NCBI GenBank assembly: GCA_035627915.1
Contig: DASPKT010000448.1
Location: 1-51,376 of the forward strand
Direction of reading: 5' to 3'
Length of the DNA stretch: 51,376 bases
From: DASPKT01 sp035627915
GTDB lineage: Bacteria; Pseudomonadota; Alphaproteobacteria; Azospirillales; Azospirillaceae
The notes beneath the pieces were generated by a model. That model saw nothing but the letters and a program-made list of their open reading frames with translations. It had not been told where the DNA came from and made no database searches. This document shows positions 25,150 to 33,264 of this stretch, piece by piece; the first letter of the stretch is position 1, and each line of letters starts with the position of its first letter. Both the position numbers and the translations under genes were made by a program.

Positions 25150-26241
25150 TCAGAATTGCGGGGGCGCGCAGCTCTCGCGGACGATGAGGCGGGGGACCAC
25201 CGTGCTCTCCTCCGGCACGTGGCCGGGATCGGTCAGGCGGGCGATCAGCTTCTCCGCCGCCATGCGGCCCATCTCCTTGATGGGCAGGCGGACGGTGGTC
25301 AGCGAGGGCGACAGGCGCGACGCGATGGGGCCGTCGTCGAAACCCACGACCGAGAGGTCGCGGGGGATGGAGATGCCGCGGCGGTAGGCGACCTTGTAGA
25401 CGCCGGCCGCCATCTCGTCGTTGCCGGCGAAGATGGCGGTCGGCCGCGGGTCCAGCGACAGCAGTTTCTCCGCCCCGGCCTCGCCTGACTCGAAGGTGTA
25501 GGCGCCCTCCACCACCAGCTCCGGCGGCAGGGTGATGCCGTGCTTCTCCAGCGCGCCCAGGAATCCCCGGGCGCGCTCGTGCGCGGAGCCGTAGCCGCTG
25601 GGACCCTTGATGAAGCCGATGCGCCGGTGGCCCATGCCGGCCAGCAGGTCGGCCACCTCCGCCGCGGTCTGCCAGTCGTGCGAGACGACGACGTTGGACG
25701 GCTCGTCCAGCGGCACGTAGGCGAGGCGGGTGTAGCGGCACTCCAGCTCGGTCAGCAGCCGCGCCAGCTCGGCGTTCTCGCCCACGGGGGGCGAGATGAT
25801 GAGGCCGTCCAGGCGCTGGCGCTCCACGAAGTGCTTCACGTCCTCCAGCAGGTCGGGGCTGCGGTGGTTGCAGGGATGCACCACCAGCTCGTACCCGGCG
25901 CGGCGGCTGGCTTCCAGCACGCCCTCCTGGATGCTGATGATGAACTGGGCGTTGGGGTTGTCGTAGACGAGCCCCAGCAGGAAGGAGCGCTGCGAGGCGA
26001 GGCCGCGGGCGTTCGGATCGGGGATGTAGCCGATCGCCTTGATGATCGCGTCGATGCGGTCGCGCGTCTCCTCATGCACCAGCGGGGACTTGTTGATGAC
26101 CCGGGAGACCGTCTTCTTCGACACCTGCGCCAGCCGCGCCACGTCGTTGATCGTGGGCTTGCGCTTCAGGGTCCACACGATCTCCGCCGGGGAAGCTTCG
26201 GCGACGCCGTCGGGTCCCGTGCTCGCTGCCGTCGAAGCCAT
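25150..26241 (-). CDS. LacI-family repressor, predicted master regulator of the galacturonate locus
   Basis: The 363-residue regulator has an N-terminal helix-turn-helix (about 31-50: INDVARLAQVSKKTVSRVIN) and a hinge with NARGLASQRS. A periplasmic-binding-protein-like effector domain follows (LLGLVYDNPN through FAGNDEMAAGVY and VVGFDDGPIASRLSPSLTTV). It should bind as a dimer to the TGACACCGGTGTCA family of sites and release on a uronate intermediate such as KDG; the inducer is inferred. An operator abuts its own start codon, so autoregulation is likely. It is downstream of the hydratase gene and within the locus it probably controls. Confidence 0.9.
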   Translation of the reverse strand: MASTAASTGPDGVAEASPAEIVWTLKRKPTINDVARLAQVSKKTVSRVINKSPLVHEETRDRIDAIIKAIGYIPDPNARGLASQRSFLLGLVYDNPNAQFIISIQEGVLEASRRAGYELVVHPCNHRSPDLLEDVKHFVERQRLDGLIISPPVGENAELARLLTELECRYTRLAYVPLDEPSNVVVSHDWQTAAEVADLLAGMGHRRIGFIKGPSGYGSAHERARGFLGALEKHGITLPPELVVEGAYTFESGEAGAEKLLSLDPRPTAIFAGNDEMAAGVYKVAYRRGISIPRDLSVVGFDDGPIASRLSPSLTTVRLPIKEMGRMAAEKLIARLTDPGHVPEESTVVPRLIVRESCAPPQF

Positions 26242-26255
26242 TGGTACCGGTGTCT
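26242..26255 (-). promoter_or_regulatory. operator overlapping the lacI ribosome-binding region
   Basis: TGGTACCGGTGTCT (leftward AGACACCGGTACCA) begins at the base next to the lacI start codon. The leftward sequence AGGGGAGACACCGGTACCA places the operator between and partly over the Shine-Dalgarno and the ATG. Binding here would block elongation or a very close promoter and give feedback control. Confidence 0.65.
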
Positions 26256-26337
26256 CCCCTCGATATGCCTATCGGACAGGAATAGCGCATGGCTCCCCGC
26301 CCCGCCAAGGTCGATGCGGGCCGGGGCCGTGCGATTC

Positions 26338-27141
26338 TCAGGACCCGGCCGCCACGGCGACGGCGTCGATGTGGCCGAAGCGCCCGAACTCCACCCGGGT
26401 GGAGGAGCCGGCGCGGATGTCGTGCACGCCCGTGGTGGCGCCGGTGGAGATCAGGTCGCCCGCCGTCAGCCCGCGCCCGCGGGCCCGCAGGTTGTCCACC
26501 AGGAAGCGCAGGGCGGCCAGCGGCCCGCCCGGGATCGAGGCGGCGCTGCCTGTCCCGACCTGGCACCCGTCGATGAGCGTGCGGGTCACCAGCGTCTCCG
26601 TCGCCATGCCGCGCCAGCCCGGGACCTCCGCCCCGACGATCAGCCCGGCATTGTTGCCGAAGTCGGAGACGACGACGCTGGGGCCCAGATCGTTGATGGT
26701 GGCGAGCGGGCTTCCCGCCGTCTCCACCCCGATGTGCAGCGCGCCCGCCGCCTCCGCCAGCGCGCCGTCGGAGAGGGCGGGGCCGTCGGCCGGGATGTCG
26801 GCGGCCAGGCGAAAGACGAACTCGGCCTCCACCGCCGCGAAGCCGCCGGTGAAGACCGGGAACGGCACCGGCGACGCTCCCGCCTGCCAGACGGCGCCGG
26901 CGAAGATCGGGCCGGACAGCCGCTCCGCCCCCAGCCTGGCGCGCAGCGGCGGCGGCACCAGGCCGATCTTCCAGCCGGCGACCCGGTCGGGCCAGGCGGC
27001 AATGGAGATGTCCTGCACCGCGTAGGCCTGGTCCAGGCCGTCGGGTATTTCCCCGGGGAAATCGGGCAGCGCCCTCGCCTCGCGCCGGGCGGCGACGAAA
27101 GCGCGCGAAATCTCCTGAAGGCTCCCGTCGGCGAGCGGCAT
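26338..27141 (-). CDS. MhpD-like 2-keto-4-pentenoate hydratase family protein
   Basis: The 267-residue protein matches the 2-oxopent-4-enoate hydratase / fumarylacetoacetase-C-like family. Seen are AYAVQDISI, AGWKIGL, the metal-binding VEAEFVFRL (E-x-E), GVETAGS, NNAGLIVG and the C-terminal DLISTGATTGVHDI. The family handles 2-keto acids with a Mg ion, by hydration or C-C/C-O cleavage. It is uncommon in textbook galacturonate pathways. Two operators sit in front of it and lacI follows 96 bases later, so it appears to belong to the regulon. A role on a keto-deoxy sugar acid is my inference. Confidence 0.8.
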   Translation of the reverse strand: MPLADGSLQEISRAFVAARREARALPDFPGEIPDGLDQAYAVQDISIAAWPDRVAGWKIGLVPPPLRARLGAERLSGPIFAGAVWQAGASPVPFPVFTGGFAAVEAEFVFRLAADIPADGPALSDGALAEAAGALHIGVETAGSPLATINDLGPSVVVSDFGNNAGLIVGAEVPGWRGMATETLVTRTLIDGCQVGTGSAASIPGGPLAALRFLVDNLRARGRGLTAGDLISTGATTGVHDIRAGSSTRVEFGRFGHIDAVAVAAGS

Positions 27142-27207
27142 CGAATTTCCTCATCCCATTCCGGCCTGGCTTCACGCGCCCTGGCTCCGGTGAGGGGCAG
27201 CTTGGAA

Positions 27208-27242
27208 GGAAACCGGTGTCATTGTCAAGGACACCGGTGTCT
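27208..27242 (-). promoter_or_regulatory. double LacI-type operator before the hydratase-lacI unit
   Basis: GGAAACCGGTGTCA (27208-27221) and GGACACCGGTGTCT (27229-27242) have centres 21 bases apart, two helical turns. Bound dimers would therefore face the same side of the DNA. They lie 67-101 bases before the hydratase start and mark the edge of the uronate locus. Confidence 0.75.
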
Positions 27243-27271
27243 TTACGCACAAATTGACGGCACGACGAAAA

Positions 27272-27301
27272 GCCCCGCCCCGGCCGGGGCCGGAGCGGGG
27301 C
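27272..27301 (-). terminator. intrinsic terminator of the CoA-catabolic operon
   Basis: GCCCCGCCCCGG (27272-27283) pairs with CCGGAGCGGGGC (27290-27301), with one mismatch and a 6-base loop. The leftward strand continues with TTTTCGTCG. It sits 40 bases after the enoyl-CoA hydratase stop and insulates the uronate locus from the operon behind it. Confidence 0.75.
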
Positions 27302-27341
27302 GGGAACGCCTGGACCTTCGGGAACGGGAGACGGGCGGCGC

Positions 27342-28148
27342 TCAGCGCCCGGTGAAGGCGGGCCTGGTCTTGGCGGCGAAGGCCTCGAAGGCGATGCGGA
27401 AGTCGGCCGTCTGCATGCAGATGGCCTGGGCCTGCGCTTCCGCCTCGATCGCCTGGTCCAGGCCCATGTTCCATTCCTGGTTCAGCATGGTCTTGGTCAT
27501 CATGTGGGCGAAGGTGGGGCCGTCGCGCAGCATGGCGGCGTACTCCTCCGCCCGGGCGGCGACCCGGTCGGGGGCGTGCAGCTCGTTCCAGAAGCCCCAG
27601 GCGTGCCCCTCCTCCGCCGTCATCACCCGGCCGGAGAAGAGCAGCTCCGCCGCCCGGCCCTGGCCGATGATGCGCGGCAGGATGGCGCACGCCCCCATGT
27701 CGCAGCCGGCCAGCCCGACGCGGGTGAACAGGAAGGCGCACTTGGCCGCAGGCGTGGCGAAGCGGATGTCCGACGCCATGGCGACGATGGCGCCGGCGCC
27801 CACGCAGATGCCGTCCACCGCGGCGACCACCGGCTGGGGACAGGCGCGGATGGCCTTCACCAGGTCGCCGGTCATGCGGGTGAAGGCCAGCAGCTCCTTC
27901 ATGTCCATGCGGGTCAGCGGCTCGATGATCTCGAACACGTCGCCGCCGGAACAGAAGTTCCCGCCGGCCCCCTGGATCACCACCGCCGCCACCTCCTCGC
28001 CCCGGTAGACGAGGCCGCGGAAGAAGTCGCGCAGCTCCGCGTAGGACTCGAAGGTCAGCGGGTTCTTCTTCTCCGGCCGGTCCAGCGTCACGACGGCGAC
28101 GCGGTCGCGGATGTCCAGGCGGAAATGGACGGCGGGCGGGATGCTCAT
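27342..28148 (-). CDS. enoyl-CoA hydratase/isomerase family protein
   Basis: The 268-residue crotonase-fold protein has VAVVTLDRPEKKNPL, the oxyanion segment GNFCSGGDVFE and the second motif AAVDGICVGAGAIVAMASDI. The general-acid glutamate positions of hydratases are not obvious, so it may be an isomerase or ring-cleaving relative. It is the last gene of a four-gene leftward operon (SDR, acyl-CoA dehydrogenase, RidA, this gene). The ATG at 28148 follows GGAGGAAACC. Related gene sets occur in 2-aminobenzoyl-CoA and salicylyl-CoA degradation clusters; substrate not established. Confidence 0.85.
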   Translation of the reverse strand: MSIPPAVHFRLDIRDRVAVVTLDRPEKKNPLTFESYAELRDFFRGLVYRGEEVAAVVIQGAGGNFCSGGDVFEIIEPLTRMDMKELLAFTRMTGDLVKAIRACPQPVVAAVDGICVGAGAIVAMASDIRFATPAAKCAFLFTRVGLAGCDMGACAILPRIIGQGRAAELLFSGRVMTAEEGHAWGFWNELHAPDRVAARAEEYAAMLRDGPTFAHMMTKTMLNQEWNMGLDQAIEAEAQAQAICMQTADFRIAFEAFAAKTRPAFTGR

Positions 28149-28192
28149 GGCGGTTTCCTCCGGGGTGCCGTGGGGCCGGCGCCCCTTCCTGT

Positions 28193-28593
28193 TCAGTCGG
28201 GGATGACGGCGGTGCCCTCGATCTCGACGAGCGCCTCGCGCTCGACCAGGCCGGCCACCTGCACCAGGGTCATGGCGGGGAAGTTGCGGCCCATCTCGTC
28301 GCGGTAGACGGGGCCCAAATCCTTCAGGCAGTCCCGGTAGGCATCGATGTCGGTGACGTACCAGGTGAGCCGCACGATGTGCTCCGGCCCGCCGCCGGCC
28401 TCGCGCACCACGTCGACGACGTTGCGAAGCGCCTGGCGCACCTGGCCCAGGAAGTCCCGGGTCTCGAACACGCAGTCGCCGTTCCAGCCGATCTGGCCGC
28501 CGGTCACCACGACGGTGCCGCGCGCCGCGATGCCGTTGGCGTAGCCCTTCGGCTTGGCCCAGCCCGCGGGCTGGAGGACCCTGTGCGATGCGC

Positions 28594-28597
<4 letters not shown>
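28193..28597 (-). CDS. RidA family protein (YjgF/YER057c/UK114)
   Basis: The 134-residue protein has the RidA core: GYANGIAARGTVVVTGGQIGWN near the N-terminus, QVRQALRNVVDVVREAGG in the helix and YVTDIDAY; MTLVQVAGLVEREALVEIEGTAV is at the end. The canonical arginine of imine deaminases (usually in an N-R-x-x-V-x-V stretch) is not present, so it may be a non-Rid1 subgroup. It starts at GTG in a four-base overlap with the acyl-CoA dehydrogenase stop and ends 44 bases before the hydratase start. In such operons it may remove imine or enamine intermediates. Confidence 0.88.
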
Positions 28598-29787
<1,190 letters not shown>

Positions 29788-29818
29788 CGGTCTCCCCTTC
29801 GCATTGCGTCGCCGGAGT

Positions 29819-30595
29819 TCACGTCACTTCCCCGCCGGAGACGGAGATGGACTGGCCGGTGACGCTGTCCGACCCCGGGCCGCACAGCCACAGCACCGCC
29901 GCCGCCACCTCCTCCGGGCGCACCGGGCGTCCCTGGGGGTTGTCCGCGGTCATGCGGGCCATCGCCTCCGCCGGGGTGAGGCCGGTCTTCGCCACCACGT
30001 TGGCGACGGCGCCGCGCAGCAGGTCGGTGTCGGTGTAGCCGGGGCAGACCGCGTTGACGGTCACGGCGGTGCGCGCCAACTCCACCGCCAGCGCGCGCGT
30101 CAGCCCGACCAGCCCATGCTTGGCGGCGCAGTAGTGGGCGACATAGGCGTAGCCCTTCAGCCCCGCGGTGCTGGCCACGTTGACGACGCGGCCCCAGCCG
30201 CGGTCCAGCATGCCGGGCAGCACGGCCCGGGTGGCGGTGAAGGCGGAGACGAGGTTGAGGTCCAGCATGCGCCGGAAGTCCTCCTCGACCATCCTGCGGA
30301 ACGGCACGCTCTCCGCCCCGCCGGCATTGTTCACCAGGATGTCCACGGGGCCCTGGAGCCGCGCCGCCTCCGCCATCGCCGCTGTCAGCGCCGCCCCGTC
30401 GGCCACGTCGGCGGCCAGTCCTTGCGCGCCGGGGCCCAGCCGCGCAGCGGCGTCGGCCAGCCGGGCGCGGTCGCGGCCGAGGATCGTCACCCGCGCCCCC
30501 TGCCGGACCAGCGCCTCCGCCACCGCGAAGCCGATGCCGCGGCTGCCGCCGGTCACGGCGGCGTGGCGGCCGGCGATGGTCGTCGTCTCCTGCAC
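29819..30595 (-). CDS. SDR family oxidoreductase, 3-hydroxyacyl-CoA dehydrogenase-like
   Basis: The 258-residue short-chain dehydrogenase has TGGSRGIG (15-22), NNAGG, Ser142 and Tyr155/Lys159 in YCAAKHG, plus VCPGYTDTDL. The pattern resembles 3-hydroxybutyrate and 3-hydroxyacyl-CoA dehydrogenases. The start is GTG, after GGGGGCGGGA. It leads the four-gene operon and is preceded by a perfect AT-rich palindrome at 30627. It would oxidise a 3-hydroxyacyl intermediate to the 3-keto form. Confidence 0.85.
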   Translation of the reverse strand: MQETTTIAGRHAAVTGGSRGIGFAVAEALVRQGARVTILGRDRARLADAAARLGPGAQGLAADVADGAALTAAMAEAARLQGPVDILVNNAGGAESVPFRRMVEEDFRRMLDLNLVSAFTATRAVLPGMLDRGWGRVVNVASTAGLKGYAYVAHYCAAKHGLVGLTRALAVELARTAVTVNAVCPGYTDTDLLRGAVANVVAKTGLTPAEAMARMTADNPQGRPVRPEEVAAAVLWLCGPGSDSVTGQSISVSGGEVT

Positions 30596-30626
30596 TCCCG
30601 CCCCCGATCACGGCGTCCCTCAATAT

Positions 30627-30638
30627 TTTAAGCTTAAA
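30627..30638. promoter_or_regulatory. AT-rich perfect palindrome, candidate MarR/TetR-type operator
   Basis: TTTAAGCTTAAA is a 12-base perfect palindrome inside an AT-rich patch (CAATATTTTAAGCTTAAAGC) that stands out from the roughly 70 percent GC background. It lies 32 bases before the SDR operon start and 140 before the divergent flavodoxin gene. MarR or TetR regulators often control aromatic-CoA operons through such sites; none is encoded nearby. Confidence 0.5.
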
Positions 30639-30777
30639 GCAACCGCCGGGGCCGGACAAGACGGAACCGTCGCCGCCCCTGGCGACGCCGGCCTTGACCT
30701 GCGTCATGGCCCGGCGGCACCGGCGGTGCGAGCCTCCGCGCCATGGCCGGGACGCCGGCCCGCGGGGGAGCAGTCCG

Positions 30778-31323
30778 ATGAAGATCCTGATCCTGTACGG
30801 CACGACGGAGGGGCAGACGGCCCGGATCGCCGGATTCCTGGGCGACCGGCTGCGGGCATCGGGGCACGCGGTGCTGGTGGCCGATTCCGCCGCCGACGCC
30901 CAGCCCGACCCGGCCGGCTTCGACGCCGCCATCCTGGCCGCCTCGCTGCACGCCGGGTCCTACCAGGACAGCGTCGCCGCCTATGCGCGGCGCCACCGGG
31001 CCCGGCTGGCGGCGATGCCGTCCGCCTTCGTCTCCGTGTCGCTGTCGGCGGCGGGGACCGATCCGGGGGACCTGAAGGGGCTGGCGGCCTGCGTGGCCGC
31101 CTTCGAGCTGCGGACCGGCTGGCACCCCGACCGCCTGCACCACGCCGCCGGCGCCTTCCGCTTCACCCGCTACGGCCTGCTGAAGCGCTGGGCGATGCGT
31201 TGGGTCGCATGGCGCCGCGGCCAGTCCATCGACGCGACGCGGGACCGGGAACTGACCGACTGGGAAGCCCTCGCCGGCTTCGCCGACCGCTTCGCGACCG
31301 ACGCGGCACAAGCCCGCCAGTGA
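30778..31323 (+). CDS. hemG: flavodoxin-domain protein, HemG-like protoporphyrinogen dehydrogenase
   Basis: The 181-residue protein starts MKILILYGTTEGQTARIA, with the FMN phosphate-binding loop T-T-E-G-Q-T. It has the AAILAASLHAG and FVSVSLSAAG segments and the late GWHPDRLHHAAGAFRFTRYG seen in menaquinone-dependent protoporphyrinogen IX dehydrogenase (HemG). It would oxidise protoporphyrinogen using FMN and a quinone, or act as another flavodoxin reductase. GGGGGAGCAGTCC precedes the ATG. It is divergent from the SDR operon and stands alone. Confidence 0.75.
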   Translation: MKILILYGTTEGQTARIAGFLGDRLRASGHAVLVADSAADAQPDPAGFDAAILAASLHAGSYQDSVAAYARRHRARLAAMPSAFVSVSLSAAGTDPGDLKGLAACVAAFELRTGWHPDRLHHAAGAFRFTRYGLLKRWAMRWVAWRRGQSIDATRDRELTDWEALAGFADRFATDAAQARQ

Positions 31324-31423
31324 TCGCCGGGGCGGGAGCTCAGGTATATTTCCGGTATTATTTCAGGACATCGCGGCTTCGTTTACCTGATCTCCACCTC
31401 TCCCAACGAAAGGGGTGCCGAGT

Positions 31424-31453
31424 TTGACAAGGGTACCTCCCCTGTGGGATGAT
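31424..31453 (+). promoter_or_regulatory. possible sigma70 promoter of motA
   Basis: TTGACA (31424-31429) is followed after 18 bases by GATGAT (31448-31453), 37 bases before the motA start. The -35 is perfect and the -10 moderate. There is no sigma54 or flagellar sigma28 match that I can see in 31324-31489. Confidence 0.35.
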
Positions 31454-31489
31454 CCCGTGGGAGCCTCCGATCCGCAGCGGGACCTGTAG

Positions 31490-32350
31490 ATGTTTGCCAT
31501 CATTGGCCTTTTCGGCGTGTTCTTCTGTGTGTTCGGCGGCTACGTCATCTTCGGCGGCAAGATGGGCATCATCATCGAGGCCCTGCCGAAGGAAGTGATG
31601 ATCATCGGCGGCTCCGGCGCCAGCGCCTTCCTGATCGCCAACAGCAACCACGTCATCAAGAAGTCGATGGGGGACATCAAGCGCATCTTCGCCGGTGCGC
31701 GGTTCCACAAGAAGGAATACATGGAGCTTCTGGCGCTCCTGTACCAGATCCTCAAGACGATGAAGACCAAGGGTGTGCTGGCGATCGAGCAGCACATCGA
31801 AAAGCCGATGGAAAGCAACATCTTCAATGCTTACCCATCGATCATGAAGGACCCCTTCACGGTCAAGTTCGTGGCCGACTACCTGCGCATGTTCTCCATC
31901 GGCGTGGACAATCCCCACGAGCTGGAAGCGCTGATGGAGCAGGAGATCGACAAGGTCAAGCACGAGGACCTGCACTCCAGCCACGCGCTCCAGTCCATGG
32001 CGGACGCCATGCCGGCGCTGGGCATCGTCGCGGCGGTGCTGGGCGTCATCAAGACCATGGCGTCGATCACCGAGCCGCCGGAGGTGCTGGGCAAGCTCAT
32101 CGGCGGCGCGCTGGTCGGCACCTTCATGGGCATCTTCATCTCCTACTGCCTGCTGGCGCCCATCGCGTCGCGCCTGAAGGCGATCACGGAGGAGGAGGTG
32201 CAGTTCTACCACGTCATCCGCGCCGCCATCACGGCCCACCTGGCCGGCTACGCCCCCCAGGTCTCCATCGAGGCGGCGCGCAAGAAGGTGCCGTCCGACT
32301 ACATGCCCGACTTCAACGAGCTGGAAGAGGCGCTGTCGGCGATCAACTGA
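31490..32350 (+). CDS. motA: flagellar motor stator protein MotA
   Basis: The 286-residue membrane protein has TM1 and TM2 near the N-terminus (MFAIIGLFGVFFCVFGGYVI, then IMIIGGSGASAFLIANSN). A cytoplasmic loop of about 100 residues follows, and TM3/TM4 lie at about 175-245 (ADAMPALGIVAAVLGVIKTM and GGALVGTFMGIFISYCLLAP). It forms the proton channel of the flagellar motor with MotB. No motB follows, which is common in alphaproteobacteria. The ribosome-binding site is weak. Codon usage near the start is less GC-biased than in neighbouring genes. Confidence 0.93.
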   Translation: MFAIIGLFGVFFCVFGGYVIFGGKMGIIIEALPKEVMIIGGSGASAFLIANSNHVIKKSMGDIKRIFAGARFHKKEYMELLALLYQILKTMKTKGVLAIEQHIEKPMESNIFNAYPSIMKDPFTVKFVADYLRMFSIGVDNPHELEALMEQEIDKVKHEDLHSSHALQSMADAMPALGIVAAVLGVIKTMASITEPPEVLGKLIGGALVGTFMGIFISYCLLAPIASRLKAITEEEVQFYHVIRAAITAHLAGYAPQVSIEAARKKVPSDYMPDFNELEEALSAIN

Positions 32351-32477
32351 GGATAGGTCCTCGCCTCCGCGGCCGGGGTCCCGCCTTGCAGTCTCCAGTC
32401 CGGCTAGCCCGGCCACGCCACACCCTTGGCGGGTCCAGTTCCTTGACTCCATACCGTTGCGGGCGCACCCTGACGCC

Positions 32478-32723
32478 ATGAGCAGCATCGATGTGACGGC
32501 TATCCTGGGCGCTATCCAGGATCTCGGTTCCCGGATGGAGCAGCGCTTCAATTCGGTGGAGACGAAGCTCGGCACCCTCAGCGAGCGCGTAGCCAGGATC
32601 GAGGGGCAGCTCGGCCTTCTGCCCAATGCCCAGGACTTCTACACCCTGAAGGGTCGCGTCGACGAGATTAGCCGCGCGCAGCCGACGACGCTCGCCTACG
32701 CTCCGCCTGGTCAGCCGCGCTGA
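32478..32723 (+). CDS. small coiled-coil hypothetical protein
   Basis: An 81-residue protein (88 if the upstream in-frame ATG at 32457 is used) begins MSSIDVTAILGAIQDLGSRM. It continues with heptad-like MEQRFNSVETKLGTLSERVARIEGQLG, predicting a coiled coil. The C-terminus is Pro-rich. I see no domain or convincing ribosome-binding site. It follows motA by 127 bases and precedes the exported RidA gene. It is probably a real small gene because the reading frame is a clean amphipathic helix, but expression is unproven. Confidence 0.5.
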   Translation: MSSIDVTAILGAIQDLGSRMEQRFNSVETKLGTLSERVARIEGQLGLLPNAQDFYTLKGRVDEISRAQPTTLAYAPPGQPR

Positions 32724-32762
32724 GAATCGGGCACCTTGTCCCGCCCCGCAGGTCCCGCCCGA

Positions 32763-33260
32763 ATGCCGAGACTCCTCCCGACACTGGCCGCGCTGGCGGT
32801 CCTGGCCGTTCCCGCCGCCACCTTGGCGGAGGAGATCGTGCGGACACCGGTGCCGGACTTCCCCATCTCCGCCGCCGTGGTGGTGCCGCCGGGCGCCGAG
32901 CTGGTCTACCTCAGCGGCGCCGTTCCGCCGGTCGCCGACACGGCTGCGCCTAAGGACAGCGTCCAGCGCTACGGCGACACCGAGACGCAGACGCTGAACG
33001 TACTGAAGCGCATCGAGCAGACGCTGGCGGCTCAGGGGCTGGGATTCAAGGACATCGTCTCCATGCACGTCTTCCTGGTCGGGGACCCCGCGACGGAGAA
33101 CCGCATGGACTTCGCGGGCATGATGCGGGCCTACACCCGCCACTTCGGCACGCCGGAGCAGCCGAACAAGCCGGCCCGCACCACGGTGCAGGTGGCGGGG
33201 CTGGCCGCCCCCGGCATGCTGGTGGAAATCGAGGTCGTCGCCGCCCGGGTGCGGCAGTAG
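32763..33260 (+). CDS. exported (periplasmic) RidA-like protein
   Basis: The 165-residue protein starts MPRLLPTLAALAVLAVPAATLA, a clear signal peptide with likely cleavage after ATLA. A YjgF/RidA-like fold follows: VYLSGAVPP, TETQTLNVLKRIEQTLAAQG, KDIVSMHVFLVGD and ARTTVQVAGLAAPGMLVEIEVVA. An upstream in-frame TTG at 32736 is possible, but the ATG gives a normal signal. RidA proteins are usually cytosolic imine deaminases, so a periplasmic form is unusual. It converges on the RND operon with four bases between stops. Confidence 0.8.
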   Translation: MPRLLPTLAALAVLAVPAATLAEEIVRTPVPDFPISAAVVVPPGAELVYLSGAVPPVADTAAPKDSVQRYGDTETQTLNVLKRIEQTLAAQGLGFKDIVSMHVFLVGDPATENRMDFAGMMRAYTRHFGTPEQPNKPARTTVQVAGLAAPGMLVEIEVVAARVRQ

Positions 33261-33264
33261 CCCC

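Noticed and set aside
32842..32855. GGACACCGGTGCCG as an operator
   Set aside because: It lies inside the exported RidA gene, where the sequence is explained by codons, and the outer arms do not match.
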